Below, piece by piece: positions 32,222-42,999 of a stretch of 64,000 nucleotides of DNA; position 1 is the stretch's first letter, and the number at the start of each line of letters is the position of its first letter. Source of the DNA: Trichaptum fuscoviolaceum (Eukaryota; Basidiomycota; Agaricomycetes; Hymenochaetales; Trichaptaceae); the NCBI GenBank assembly GCA_910574455.1, contig CAJSYZ010000010.1, positions 186,001-250,000 on the forward strand, written 5' to 3'. The position numbers and the translations under genes were made by a program. The notes under the pieces are model-generated. The model was not told the DNA's origin and did no database searches. It was given only the letters and a program-made list of their open reading frames with translations.

Positions 32222-34499
32222 ATGTTCCTCGTCACTGCTCCTCTCATGATTCTTCCCATCGCTGTCTCTGTTGGATACAGTTCACGAGACTCAGGTCTTG
32301 TCTCCGGCACCGTTTCCCAGTCACTTCAATCCCTGGCACCCCCGTTCGACGTCTGGATGGCGCTTGGTCTCGTCTTGATCTTCGGTCTCTTTGTCAACAC
32401 CCGTCTGGCCCTGATATCTTCGCTTCGCACCCGCTGGCTCCTCGTAACGATCCTCGTCCTCCCTGTCTTCGCCACCGCCTTCGTGTTCTTTCCGTCTGAT
32501 GCCTCCCACTACCTTGCGCGCCAACTCCCCGCTGCTGCATCCCTGTGGACATTCATCCAGCATGGAATCATGGAACCCGCTCCGATTCGGCGTTGCTTCG
32601 ACAAGTTCGGTAGCCTCTCTCGACTTTTGGACCCGACCAAGGAAGCGCTGTATCTGCGCTGTTTCGACGCGTCGGCGTTGTTCGAGTCACCAGAGACGAC
32701 CGTAAGTTTACATTTCCATCGAGGCTTGCTGTTACTGACGTTGGGTAATATCTAGCCACCGGACTACCAGCTGACCTGTGATTACGATACGGCCTACGCG
32801 CGGTTGTCGTGTCTCTCGAGGGTAAGTTTCATTTTAGTCTGCATTGCGTATTAAGCTGAGTTGGCGTTGTGCAGTTTGCCGTCCAGGCTCTTTTCGAATT
32901 TGGCTCCAGCCCCAGGTTATCATGGTTACAAACGCTGACGGTCGCTGTCTTGACTTGCTTGATCGTCATCGTATTCAAAGTTAGTCCTTCTGCGCTTTTT
33001 ATATTCATTTCTGACTAACTATCTTATAGCTATATGCCTCGACTGTGGAGCTTACCGTTGCTCTAGAGATGAGGGAAGAAGCCAGCACCGTTGAGGCGGA
33101 GTATTCCCGACAGGAGCGCATTTTCTACCAGAAGCGCATCTCTACCCTTGTTACTGCCAACCAGAACCTGATCGCCGGTCTCGACAGTGCTCTGCCGAAG
33201 ATCACCGCGACCGACCTTCAGTGTGCCCAGGCTCGTGCGCATGCTAACCAGCTCGAGGTTGCATTAGACGACCTCAAGGACGCCCACGCTGCGGAGATCA
33301 GTTCTTTGAAGACTGCTCTCGCTCACTCCGAGTCGAAGGCTGCGAAGGCCTCAGCACATGCCCGTTCTCTCATGAAGACCACCATGGCGCAGCGCTCAAC
33401 CATCTCTGCCCTGCGCGCTTCCTCAAGCCATCTCATTCGGAAAGCCGCCGAGCAAGATGACGTTATTTCAATTCTCTCTTGTGAAAAGGTACATCTGGAA
33501 GCAATGGTCCATGACCTTCGTATCGACATCGCCGAACTTACTTCTGTCTCTCAAGCGGTCGACGAGACTGTCTCAGACTATGAAGAAGAAGTACCGGGAC
33601 CGTACGTGGACTACGAAGACTTCTTGAACAACTTTCCTTCCTTCAAGGATTCGCTCTCCGACCTCAACCAGGAAGCCGACGAAGAGGAATCTGCAGCCGC
33701 CGAAGTCGAAGCGGAGTCATCCCCTGCTTCTGTGAACACTGAGAGTCCTCCTCCTCATACACCTACTTACGATCCGGCCGTAGAAGGTGTTTGGGAAGTT
33801 GACGCTCAGATCCAGAAGATCTGCGACGATATCAACGGCATCAAGCTGTCAGACTCGTACTTGCTATGTGCCTTGACTGAAGTTCTGGCCCCTTTCGACA
33901 GCGCTCCTGCGCCGGGGCCTGCTTCCGACTTGTCTCTCTTCAACATGTTCGACTGCCCTCTTGACGATGCGCCGTTCTACATTACTGCGACCGATGAAGA
34001 AATTGCTCTCCAGCATTCCGTTGCCTCTCCGTTGAGCGATCCATTCACGTCCTCGGAGCAGGCTCCCGCTTCCTCCCAGTCTAGTCCTTCATTATTCACG
34101 CCTCAGAAGGAAAACACCTACGAATCGACGTCTGCGTCTCCTACTCCCACACATCTCGTCCCTCCCACTTCGGCCCCTGCTCCCTTTGAATTCAGCACTG
34201 CAACACCAGCACCGCATCGCATGGAACGTCTCTTCGAGGGCGCTTTTGGCGACCTGTCGCTCGAGTTCGCTTTTCCTCAGAATATTGTCTCTTCTTCCGC
34301 AGCACCTCTCTCACTTTTTACTCCTATCCGCTCTCTCCCTTCACCCTCACCCGCTTCCGACCGACAATGGTTAATGTACTCGCCTTCTTGTGCAACCATT
34401 CTACCTGGCACTCCGGAATACGGGTCTAAAAACAAGCAAAGAACCCCTAATTCGACGCGCAGACTCCTCTCCAATAAAGAGAACGTAATGTTATCCTAA
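32222..34499 (+). CDS. Family A copy 6, intact 706-aa membrane-anchored coiled-coil protein
   Basis: Exons 32222-32701, 32756-32821, 32875-32979 and 33030-34499, all GT-AG and phase 0. Start chosen from the TATA position; the ATG at 32105 would add 39 residues. Predicted membrane segments lie near residues 2-19 (could be a signal anchor), 44-66, 72-91 and 200-219. A heptad-rich, alanine-rich coiled coil spans about 222-385, followed by an acidic, serine- and proline-rich disordered tail with blocks such as YDPAVEGVWEVDAQI and MERLFEGAFGDLSLEFAFP. KEN tripeptides at 577-579 and 700-702 resemble KEN-box degrons. I do not recognise the family. It is the only undamaged A copy in the window and may act at an internal membrane; the role is unknown. 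Confidence 0.75.
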
Positions 34500-34779
34500 T
34501 CGATCTTCCTGTTTTCCTGTTTTTCTTCTTTTTCTTATTTCTATTCTGATTCTCGATCTTCGTTTCATTTCCTGATTCACTCTCCTCCTCTCTCTCTCGC
34601 AGTCTAATTTGGTATTCTCTAATTTTCCTGCTCATTAAGATATAATGGATTTGTTTTAGTTCTCTATTTCTTTAATCTAATCTGATGTTCTTTAGATCTC
34701 ATCCGTGTCAGCACTTCCCGTCTCATTACTACTACCTCACGCGCAAATTCCCGCATGTTAGCGTCCTTATGTTCGTTCA
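34500..34779. other. 3' flank of A copy 6, pyrimidine-rich
   Basis: T/C-rich tract just after the stop, homologous to the A/G-rich tract at 19690-19830 on the other arm. No gene. Confidence 0.5.
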
Positions 34780-35345
34780 TCCGGTAATACATAGGTCATA
34801 GAACCTGCTCCGATTCGGTACTGCTACGACAAACTCAGTAAACACGCTCGAATTAATGACCGGTTGGCCGGTGCGATAAGGCTTATACGCGCTTTCTGTG
34901 TGTGTCTCTTTTGCGTGAGCATTAGTTCTGTCTGCATCGAATAACAGATTGATATAACGCTCTACAGTCAACAACCTGCAATGCTTTCGAAGCAGGACGC
35001 CCTTCGTCGTCCAACCTCGGCTTGTCAAGGTTACAAGCATCGACGCTCGCCCTCCTTACATGCACCATCGTCGTCAAATATAAAGTCAGTCGTTCTACGC
35101 TTCTCATCATCTTCAGGTTTCAAGTGAAGAGTATCTGGTTTCCTTACACATGAGTATAAGCTAGCTTTGTGAAGCTCAGCACTTCGGAAAGGTACCCGCT
35201 TTTTCTACCAAACGCATATCTTCACCCTTTTCACCACCCATGCATATCTTGCCAGCGCTCTTCACATCGCTCTCCCTACGATCCCCACGACCGACCTTCA
35301 TTGCGAACGAGCAGTCAATGACCCCTAGGCTTCTGTGGATGATCT
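34780..35345 (+). pseudogene. Family A copy 7, strongly decayed fragment
   Basis: In order on the plus strand: a piece like exon 1 (AGAACCTGCTCCGATTCGGT), a piece like exon 3 (CTTGTCAAGGTTACAAGCAT) with its intron, and the start of the coiled-coil exon (CCACGACCGACCTTCATTGC). All frames are closed. It is the mirror counterpart of 18690-19560, extending the inverted-repeat homology outward. Confidence 0.6.
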
Positions 35346-36521
35346 GAGTCAACAACACGGTTATCATGCTTGCATGCAAAAAAACTCACGGTAAGTGCAC
35401 CACACCTATTCTGTTTGCTGACAATTCTACAGGTTTATGTCTTGCCTTAGATTCTTGGGTCAATGAGGCATTATTGTTGGGTTGTGCCTTCTCAGACAGA
35501 GTGGGTCAGCTCGAGTGCGATCCGAGCGTGCATTGGTATGCGTTTCATCATAGCATTATTTGAAGCATTATAACACTCGTACGGCACGGCACCGCTCCAT
35601 TCACCAGTTCCAAGTTCCCAGTTCAACTCTGCCCGAGCTGGCCATTGCGCGTCTGCTGTGGGTACAGTGTTCCATATAACTTCTTGATGTACAGGTGGTT
35701 TGTTAAATTGCTTGATTAATATGGAACACAAGCTTATCATGTTAATAGTATAATTGCATTCATCTTCTCACTCACGACTCTGGCTGTGACTTCGTAAATG
35801 CATACAGTTGTACCACTATGTATTCTCAGTGGTAAGTGGGGCCACCCTCGTCCTAGGTTCTTGGACTTGCTTTCGGGACATACAGTATGTATGAGGTAAA
35901 GATCATCCATGGGTGCATGACGGTCTGTAGGGATTTGGAAATAGGCTGAATAAGAGCATTGAGCGCTATCATGATGCAAAACAATGTGATGGTAGATACG
36001 TACAGACACTATGTTTGAAATGTGACTATGTAGTGTTCAGATAGGAGACGGTTAAGTTTCATACATATGCCAGTGATATGTGGTCAGTCTTTCGAAAAAG
36101 AGTTAGACATGAATGAAAAGAGCATACATTTTAATACAGGTGAGGGGTGGAAGCGTTATTACGGTTTCTCTCTTTCATGTTGAGTGGCGGAAGCAAAGAA
36201 TCGACATTGCTGTGCTAAGTCCCAGATAATAGTTTTAATTATTTTAATCCTATAAAAGGTAATTTAAAGCCGGATTTGTGCGACAAGGTCGGCAAAGCTA
36301 TGGCTTGTGTCGCCGAGGTTGCACTGGCCTTCTCATCGCCTGCTTCTTATATATGCCTTCTCGTTCCCCGCATAGCCCTCTCGTACTATCTCTGAGGATT
36401 ATCTGAGGTGGGCGCATCGCTGGTGTCGATTCGACGTGCAGTACGACTGCTGCGCACAATTACATTCTCATTTAGATTCCCTCGAGTCAGCGCTCAGCGG
36501 GGACATACATAGCTCATCAAG
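35346..36521. other. Transition region, no gene seen
   Basis: Right edge of the A/B region. Only short frames. A TATA-like TTATATATG lies near 36345, about 175 nt before the next start codon. Confidence 0.5.
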
Positions 36522-37870
36522 ATGTATAACGAGATGCCCCCTCTCGTGGACGCCAATACTGGGCAACCTGCGCAAGCAGCGACTGGCTGGCCCAACATCA
36601 ATGCTGGTAATGCGCGGGATGCTTGGGCATCAGCAGGACGAGGAGGCGGTGTCACGCCTGGTGGGTTCGGGGCAGGCATCCCTCTCCCTCAAGGTCAAGG
36701 CGGGCGCTCGCAACCTTTTGGGCCCAACTCGCTGATGGCTGGCGGGCAGACACCTCCGTATGCGTTCGCGCCCCCGCCGTTTGGAACGCCGCACCCTGCG
36801 ATGATGGGCTTTGGGGGAGGAGGGTCAGCATGGGGGACACCAGCATCCGCGTTCGATCAGGGCATGGGCCTCCCACCCGTCGGCCAAAATCCCTATCCTC
36901 AGGCAGGAATCGTCGGCGGCCCGTCTTGGCCTGCGTTCGGCGTCGAGCCTCCCCCCGCTGCTCGAAAACGACCCCAGAACGCGGCTTGGCTCACACCACA
37001 GGCGACGCCGCATCGACAGTTTGAGCAATTCGAAGATGACGATGAAGTTGATTCTGGCCTTGATGGATGGACTGCGTGGGATGGCAGTCCTGGGTGGGGA
37101 GCATGGGATGTACCGGGGACACCTGGTATGTCGTTGCGAAGGACGAGGAGTGCAGGCGCGGGCAGTGCTGGAAGTAGTCGGACAACACCGAGGTTGAAGT
37201 ATTCGAGACCGGACAACTGGAGACCAGAGTATTCTTCGCGACCTGTAGGACTAATGCGGTTGTTGTCGTTTGGTAAAGGCAGGAGTAGTCCGAAAGGAGA
37301 TCTCGGAAGGGAAAGGACATCGAGCTGTACGTCCCCGTATTCTATTCTTTACTATTTTCACCAACATTTTACACAGTCCGCTCAATACTTGGCCGCTCCG
37401 GTCTCCATTGGTCTCTTGACGCGAAGGAACGAGCGTGTGTTTGGGATATCCGCTTACCTCCCAGAGAAGGGCTTGTCGTACGGCCTGAAGGTCGGAATCT
37501 CAACTACATCGAATTAGAAGAATCTGCATTCTCGCCACCTATGTCTCGCGCGCGTCTAATACATCCTTACCTTCCGTGGTACATCTACGTCGAGACGCCC
37601 CAAGGCTCTGTCATCACCGTTATATTCCTCCTCGAAGTGCTGTTCCACGACCTCCAGAACCCTGTCTTAAGCTCGGACTTCTGGAACGACGAGCTCGGCG
37701 AGGACGATCGGAAGGCGATTCATTCTGCGTGGGCCGCTCGCGTGGGTGGGAATCGCGAACTTGCAGAACAAGGCATCAAGCGCGTTGACTTCCTCTGCGA
37801 TCGCTACATGTTCGAGGGCCTGAAGCGTGTTGGCGACGACTGGGAGCTGAAGCTCAAACCAGCTAAGTAA
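36522..37870 (+). CDS. DUF6699 domain protein, 432 aa
   Basis: Exon 1 36522-37326, a 50-nt intron 37327-37376, exon 2 37377-37870; the joined frame is 432 codons. The first 270 residues are low-complexity, rich in glycine, proline and alanine (GGGVTPGGFGAGIPLPQGQG), with an acidic patch and a basic RRTRSAG segment. Exon 2 gives the globular domain: RSILGRSGLHWSLD, then IHPYLPWYIYVET and ending with SSDFWNDELGEDDRKAIHSA, RVDFLCDRYMFEGLKR. This pattern (hydrophobic core, PWYI, late FWNEEL-like motif and DFL motif) is the DUF6699 family, expanded in Agaricomycetes, without known biochemical function. Probably cytosolic or nuclear; no signal peptide or membrane segment. Confidence 0.8.
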
Positions 37871-38953
37871 AAGCGCTCTTCTTGGAGGAGTTTTCTGAAT
37901 GCAATGCCGTCCCTAGGTTGGACATATTCTGTTCGACAGAAGAAGCTGGAAGGATTATCTATTATTCGCATTTGCGCATCTCATCTGTTGTCAAAATTCA
38001 TCGTTGTAACTTTTCTTCATGCTGTATTACAGTACCATATATTGTATATACCCTCAATGTAAATACTCAATCTCTTCCTATCATTGTTTTCTTCGCATCA
38101 AAGGCTCACAAATCCAAAGTGTGATGCGAAGATACGGTCATTATGAACCTAGAGTAAGCGACGATCTCCTCTTCATCAATTTCAATGCTGAATAGTCTCA
38201 TAAAACTTCATTGCAAGCAAACGAACCAATACTACTATACATGAGTAGGAGTAGCTAATGAATGTACCACTTCTTCCCTCGAAACCAATCCTCCCACAAC
38301 AGCCACCACCTTCATGACCTTCCAAACGTGCCTCCCAACCCATACACCTCCATCCAGTCGACCTGGGAAGAACAGATATCAGCGAAACCGATCAAGATGA
38401 TGGTAAGACGATAAGGAAATGTGTGAAGGCTCAGAAGAAAAAGAGTACAGCAGCCATGGGTGTTTTCGACACATAACGCCCGACCGTGAAGCCGGAAATC
38501 GTTCGGTGGTAATTACCAACTTTACAAGTCATTGCCAAGACAGAGGAATATAGAAACAATGGGAAGAAAAGATACTCACCATCAGAGGATGTTGTCGACG
38601 CGGACGACGACGACAATGAATGAGCAGGTGATAGTCGGTCGACAGAAGAAAGAATAGGAAAAATTGTGTCTTATATATGGCACCGTGCTCCCACGGCGCA
38701 AATTACGTACGATGACATCCATTGTCTTCAAGTTGCCTAATTTAGAACGTCGGGCTTCCGCCCAATTTTACTCGAAATTGTTTTAGCCAGAAGATCATGT
38801 TCATCCGCGTCCACGGTCGTCGGTGTGAAAGCTTCTCTGATAATGATAACACGCTCACGAGGAGGATATAGATAACGGGCACCGACATGGAAAGCCATCT
38901 TTGTCCCGAACCTCTTTGTCCAAAACACAGAGGTTGTCGTATTGTGCTTGGAC
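37871..38953. other. Intergenic region, no supported gene
   Basis: AT-rich 3' flank of the DUF6699 gene, then a region where short minus-strand frames (38431-38616) lack an ATG start. A TATA-like TATATATGG near 38671 could serve the downstream gene. Confidence 0.45.
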
Positions 38954-40631
38954 ATGCCTCGCAAGGTTCTGATTGGGTTTGGCGTGGACGTCGACGCTGT
39001 CGCTGGATGGTATGTCTTATCTTTAGTTTTGGATAAGGATGATATGCTGAAGGAGATGTAGGCTTGGCTCTTATGGCGGTGAAGACTCTCCGCTTGACAT
39101 TTCTCGAGTGCGTTGGTTTGCTTGTCACTCAATCTATCTGGTTTACTTACGATGGATGCCATACACATCGTGTACAGGGAATGTACGCTGGAGAAGTAGG
39201 TGTACCACGTCTCCTGAAACTCTTCAAGAAGTACAACATTACGACGACTTGGTTTATTCCCGGTACATCTTAGTTCTATCTCTCCAGTGGACCGGATGAG
39301 TCCTGACGTGAACTGGACGTAGGCCACAGTCTTGAGACGTTCCCTGAGCAGATGGCTGCAGTCAGAGATGCTGGTCACGAAATGTGCGTGAGCGCTGCGT
39401 GGAGAGCAAAACTAATTTGTTTACCTTCTTCCTACAGTGGGCTTCATGGATACTCGCATGAGGTGAGCACTTTCAAAGCGATCTATTGTCGGCCTATTGT
39501 CTGAAGAGTATAACAGAATCCAGTGTCGATGACCTTCGAGCAGCAGAAGGATATTCTCGACCATACTTTCGAACTTCTCACCAAATTCAATAACGGTGTC
39601 TCTCCAAAGGGAAGCGTTGCTCCGTGGTGGGAGACGAGCAAGGAAGGAACGGCTTTACTTTTGGATAAGGGAATTGAATATGGTGTGGAAACATACCCTC
39701 ATTACTATTTAAGATTTCTGACCTACTCTTATAATCAACTGTGTAGACCATTCAAACATGGCGCACGAGTAAGTGTCTTCTTCCCATCCCCATCACATTC
39801 GACCTGAAGACGGCATTATAGTTGCCAGGCGTACTACCTCCGCGACGAAGACACGTGGACGAAGATCGACTACAAAGCGAAAGCTCATACCTGGATGAAG
39901 CCGCTTCAGCGTGGCAAGGAGACTGGGCTGGTCGAGATACCGGCAAATTGGTATGATTTGATCGTCTGGTCAAATACTCTTGATAAGTGACGACTGAATT
40001 AACAGGTACCTTGACGACCTGCCGCCGATGATGTACGTCGCACCTGCTTTCCACAAGCAAAACTGTCGCTTAACCTGGCTCATAGGTTTATCAAGTCCAG
40101 TGCCAACTCGCATGGCTGGGTATGTTTTTTATTTCTGTTTCTAGGAATGCTGAGGCTGATGTGGTCCTCTCTGTACGTCAAGGTCAATACCCGCGACGTA
40201 GAAGACTTATGGAAAGATACCTTCTCTTACTGTTATCGGTACGTTAGGTGAAGTTTAGAAGCCCGGCATCTCTGACGAAGGTTTCAGCGAGGAAGAGGAT
40301 TTCATCTTCCCCATTACGATCCATCCGGATGTCAGCGGGTGAGCACGCTTCATGTCATACCGCTTTACTAATACTCTCTGACACTCCTGCTTGCCGTCAG
40401 ACGCCCGCATGTCCTTCTCATGCTCGTTCGTACTTTTCCTTCTTCTTCCAGTTCAAACCGCAGGACGCTCAAATATTACCTATCTCGATATAGGAACGCT
40501 TCATCGAATGGGTGAACACACATGAGAACGTCGAATGGGTACCGATGATCGAGATGGCTCGCACTTTTAGAGCGAAAGTCAAGCCGGCTACAGGCGCTCT
40601 GATGCCCACTGGCTTCGTTGCTGACAAATAA
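38954..40631 (+). CDS. Polysaccharide deacetylase-family (NodB-like) hydrolase, 306 aa
   Basis: The gene is cut by over ten introns of about 45-75 nt; splicing by GT-AG consensus and homology gives a 306-codon frame from ATG 38954 ([19 protein letters not shown]) to TAA 40629-40631. Visible family motifs: the Asp pair VDVD (residues 12-14), [32 protein letters not shown], the metal-binding GLHGYSHEN (His 86 and 90), a second Asp in [11 protein letters not shown] and [12 protein letters not shown]. This matches cytosolic members of the polysaccharide deacetylase superfamily (CE4-like/PuuE-like fold), which are metal-dependent amidases acting on N-acetylated sugars or cyclic amides. There is no signal peptide, so an intracellular small-molecule substrate is more likely than cell-wall chitin; the substrate is inferred, not shown. 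Confidence 0.82.
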
Positions 40632-41222
40632 CGCGTTGCGCATCAAACAGAAGACGAATAGTTGGATCTCGACGGTATCATGACATGAAACTCCTTTGTA
40701 CCTTACATCGAGTTGGAATACAATAAGATTAATCGATGGGTTTAAAATAAAGGATTTGCTCAGCCCGATATGAAGCACTTTCATCCAATCGAACATATTC
40801 CAAGAATCTGAAAGTAAGCATTTCGAAGATGCTAAAAGTGCTGTTGTTGCAAGTTCGACAAACAGCGATATGTTTCAAAATAAAATGGGGGATTGTCATA
40901 AACATTTCCGCATATATTTCGGTGTGTCGTATCTACCATATCACTCGATCATATATTTAACAATAACGATTTCGCAAATATCGACTTTCCGAACAGCACG
41001 GGCCACAACCATCAGACATCGACCACCCACTTGAACCACTGGGCTAATCCCATGAGAAAATCGACTGCCGGTCGGGCTTCAAATTCTTTTCCCAATCTTA
41101 ACAGGCATGCCGCTGTACTACCAACTAAACCCTCCAATTCCTTCACTTCGCCTCGAGATCTGCTATTGTTCTTCAACAGTTCCATCTAAAGCCCCGGTCA
41201 ACAATCTTCATGAGCTCATCCA
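40632..41222. other. Intergenic, no gene seen
   Basis: 3' flank of the deacetylase-like gene and AT-rich DNA up to the B-related remnant. Confidence 0.5.
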
Positions 41223-42780
41223 TTATCGGTCTTTCTCCATTTCGTGTGACGTTCTGTGCTCACCAGTTTCCTGCGCTGCCACTTTCCGCGACCCGGCTAG
41301 AGCACCAGCGCAATCGCCTGGTACGTTATCCTCATCGTCTACAGTCGGTGCGGCATAGTACGTCCTAAACTTCACGTCACTCATCTCAGTCTCGTATTGA
41401 ACGCGAATTTTCTTTGGTACGTTTCGCCCTTTCTCGAGAATTATCACATCCAGAACGTCATTGTTGGATCCACGGTAAATGGTAACCGGGAAAGCCGCGC
41501 GCACGTCTGATCGAGGAGGTACCGTTAACGTGTCGAACCTGAAGAGCTGCTCTAAGCAGCTCGATGAGCCCAAGCCCCAATGCAGGTTGGAGCGGCAGTA
41601 TTCTCCCATTCTGTGACGTTGTCGTTGAGTTTTCTTATACTTCTTCCAGTACCAGTGTTCATTGGAATACTAGTGAGGAGAATCCCGAGCAGATACGAAT
41701 TCCCGCGTCAGACTGTTCTCAACGACAGGAACCGTCAATGCACGGTCAAGTGAACGTTGCCATTCTTCATCCGATTTCTCTTCAAAAGGTGGATCATACA
41801 ACCCATCTGAAATCCAGCTGTGCTTGAGTTTCGCCGAATCCGCTGCCTCTCTTCGGAGTTCATCAGGGGAGATTGAAAGTTGGCGAGTATGTATTGTGCA
41901 TATGCTGAGATACTGTAGCTCTGGAGATTGATGGGCTAGATGGCTCTGGAGATTATTTTTTGTTGTTTACGATGCGATATAAGCTGGGGAAATAAATCTC
42001 CAAGTCGCATATTATCGATACTATATTTCATAGGCAAACACAATATAAGCCAGGAGTGGAGATAAAGGATGAGCACATACGTGAAATACACGATACGAAA
42101 TGCACATATAGGCATTTGCCATGCCAAGTCCAAATTATCCGGCGACCAAAAAGTGATTATAGCCATGGCACCTTCAAGCCAAGGACAGAACGTAGATAGG
42201 ACTAATCTTTGCAGGGAATGGATGTTGTGTTTCGTATGATACTGGTCAAGGAGGGAACGGACAAGAAAAAGAAGAAGAAAGTATGTTGTTTCTATGACAC
42301 TATGAGCGGTAGGAGCGAACGAGCGACCATAGCTTGAGATGTCGAGGGTATAAGCAAAAGAAATGGACTTTGCAAAAAGAACACACGCATCGACGGAGGC
42401 AATAAAAGGATTATGACTAGGAGATCTGGATACATTGTTATTAAAAAACCAATTATATATGAGCAAAGAACGCACCGACTCAGGTCAAGAATCTCCAACA
42501 ACTTCCGACGACAGCGATGCGCAAACTTCCCGATGATCTCGTGCGCTCCGAGGTTAGTGAAGTGTAGTCGAGCCCGGGCTAAGCCAATCAAGAAGAGAAA
42601 ATAGTTTTTTTCCGATTTTGAGTCATCGGGGGCATTTGCGAGTGACTCCAAGTGGAAAATGGGTGCGACTGCTCGATACGTAGAAATAGCCATACTCTAG
42701 AGATGACATTGAGAGACAAATGAGAGCTGAGAGAGCAGCGGCACTGGCACATCGATACAGCGAGTTCGATAAATAACAAA
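41223..42780 (-). pseudogene. Family B copy 5, 5'-truncated and broken
   Basis: Starts abruptly at an exon 2 equivalent (LYRCASAAALSALICLS); exon 1 with the basic N-terminus is absent. A 5-bp deletion after FYV shifts the frame. The acceptor before exon 3 is lost: family CATAG reads CATAA here. Exon 3 remains readable (SVDACVLFAKS, VIETTYFLLLFLVRSL), and exon 4 survives in part (MGEYCRSNLHWGLGSSSC, then VQYETEMSDVKFRTYYA). Exons 5 and 6 are missing. It is an isolated remnant about 6 kb outside the main array, so B once spread further to the right. Confidence 0.8.
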
Positions 42781-42891
42781 GGCAAGCGCCTGTTGGCTGT
42801 GCTCCACTCCATGCAGTGTAATACAAAGTGATGCGAGTGGTATGGAAAAGCGAACGTTGAAATGCATATTGGGATTCACACAGCATTATTT

Positions 42892-42991
42892 TAAGCTGGA
42901 AAACTTGGATCGATCCCATGACTGCCAATTGATGAGCGCTGAGCACCTTGCATAAGCGACGCACTGCTCTTTCCCACTGGACCACAGCCTA
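42892..42991 (-). tRNA. tRNA-like sequence, possibly a pseudo-tRNA or SINE head
   Basis: On the minus strand, TAGGCTG at the 5' end pairs with CAGCTTA at the 3' end (7 bp, one G-T). TGGTCCAGTGG fits the RNA polymerase III A box and GGATCGATCC the B box. The total of about 100 nt is long for a tRNA without an intron, the D stem has a mismatch and no clean anticodon arm could be drawn. It could be a decayed tRNA gene or the head of a tRNA-derived SINE. Confidence 0.3.
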
Positions 42992-42999
42992 ACAGTGTG

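Larger units (their letters stand above)
29901..34780. repeat. Right arm of the large inverted repeat
   Basis: Mirror of 19560-24419, holding frameshifted C, candidate D and intact A. Only a few single-base differences and indels are visible for the inner 2.7 kb; from about 32640 outward substitutions become frequent. Confidence 0.9.

Noticed and set aside
36494..37320. Minus-strand frames over the DUF6699 gene
   Set aside because: GC-rich glycine/proline codons leave long antisense frames open by composition.
38737..39378. 213-codon minus-strand frame over the deacetylase-like gene
   Set aside because: It lies antisense to exons with clear family motifs; its own sequence shows no domain.
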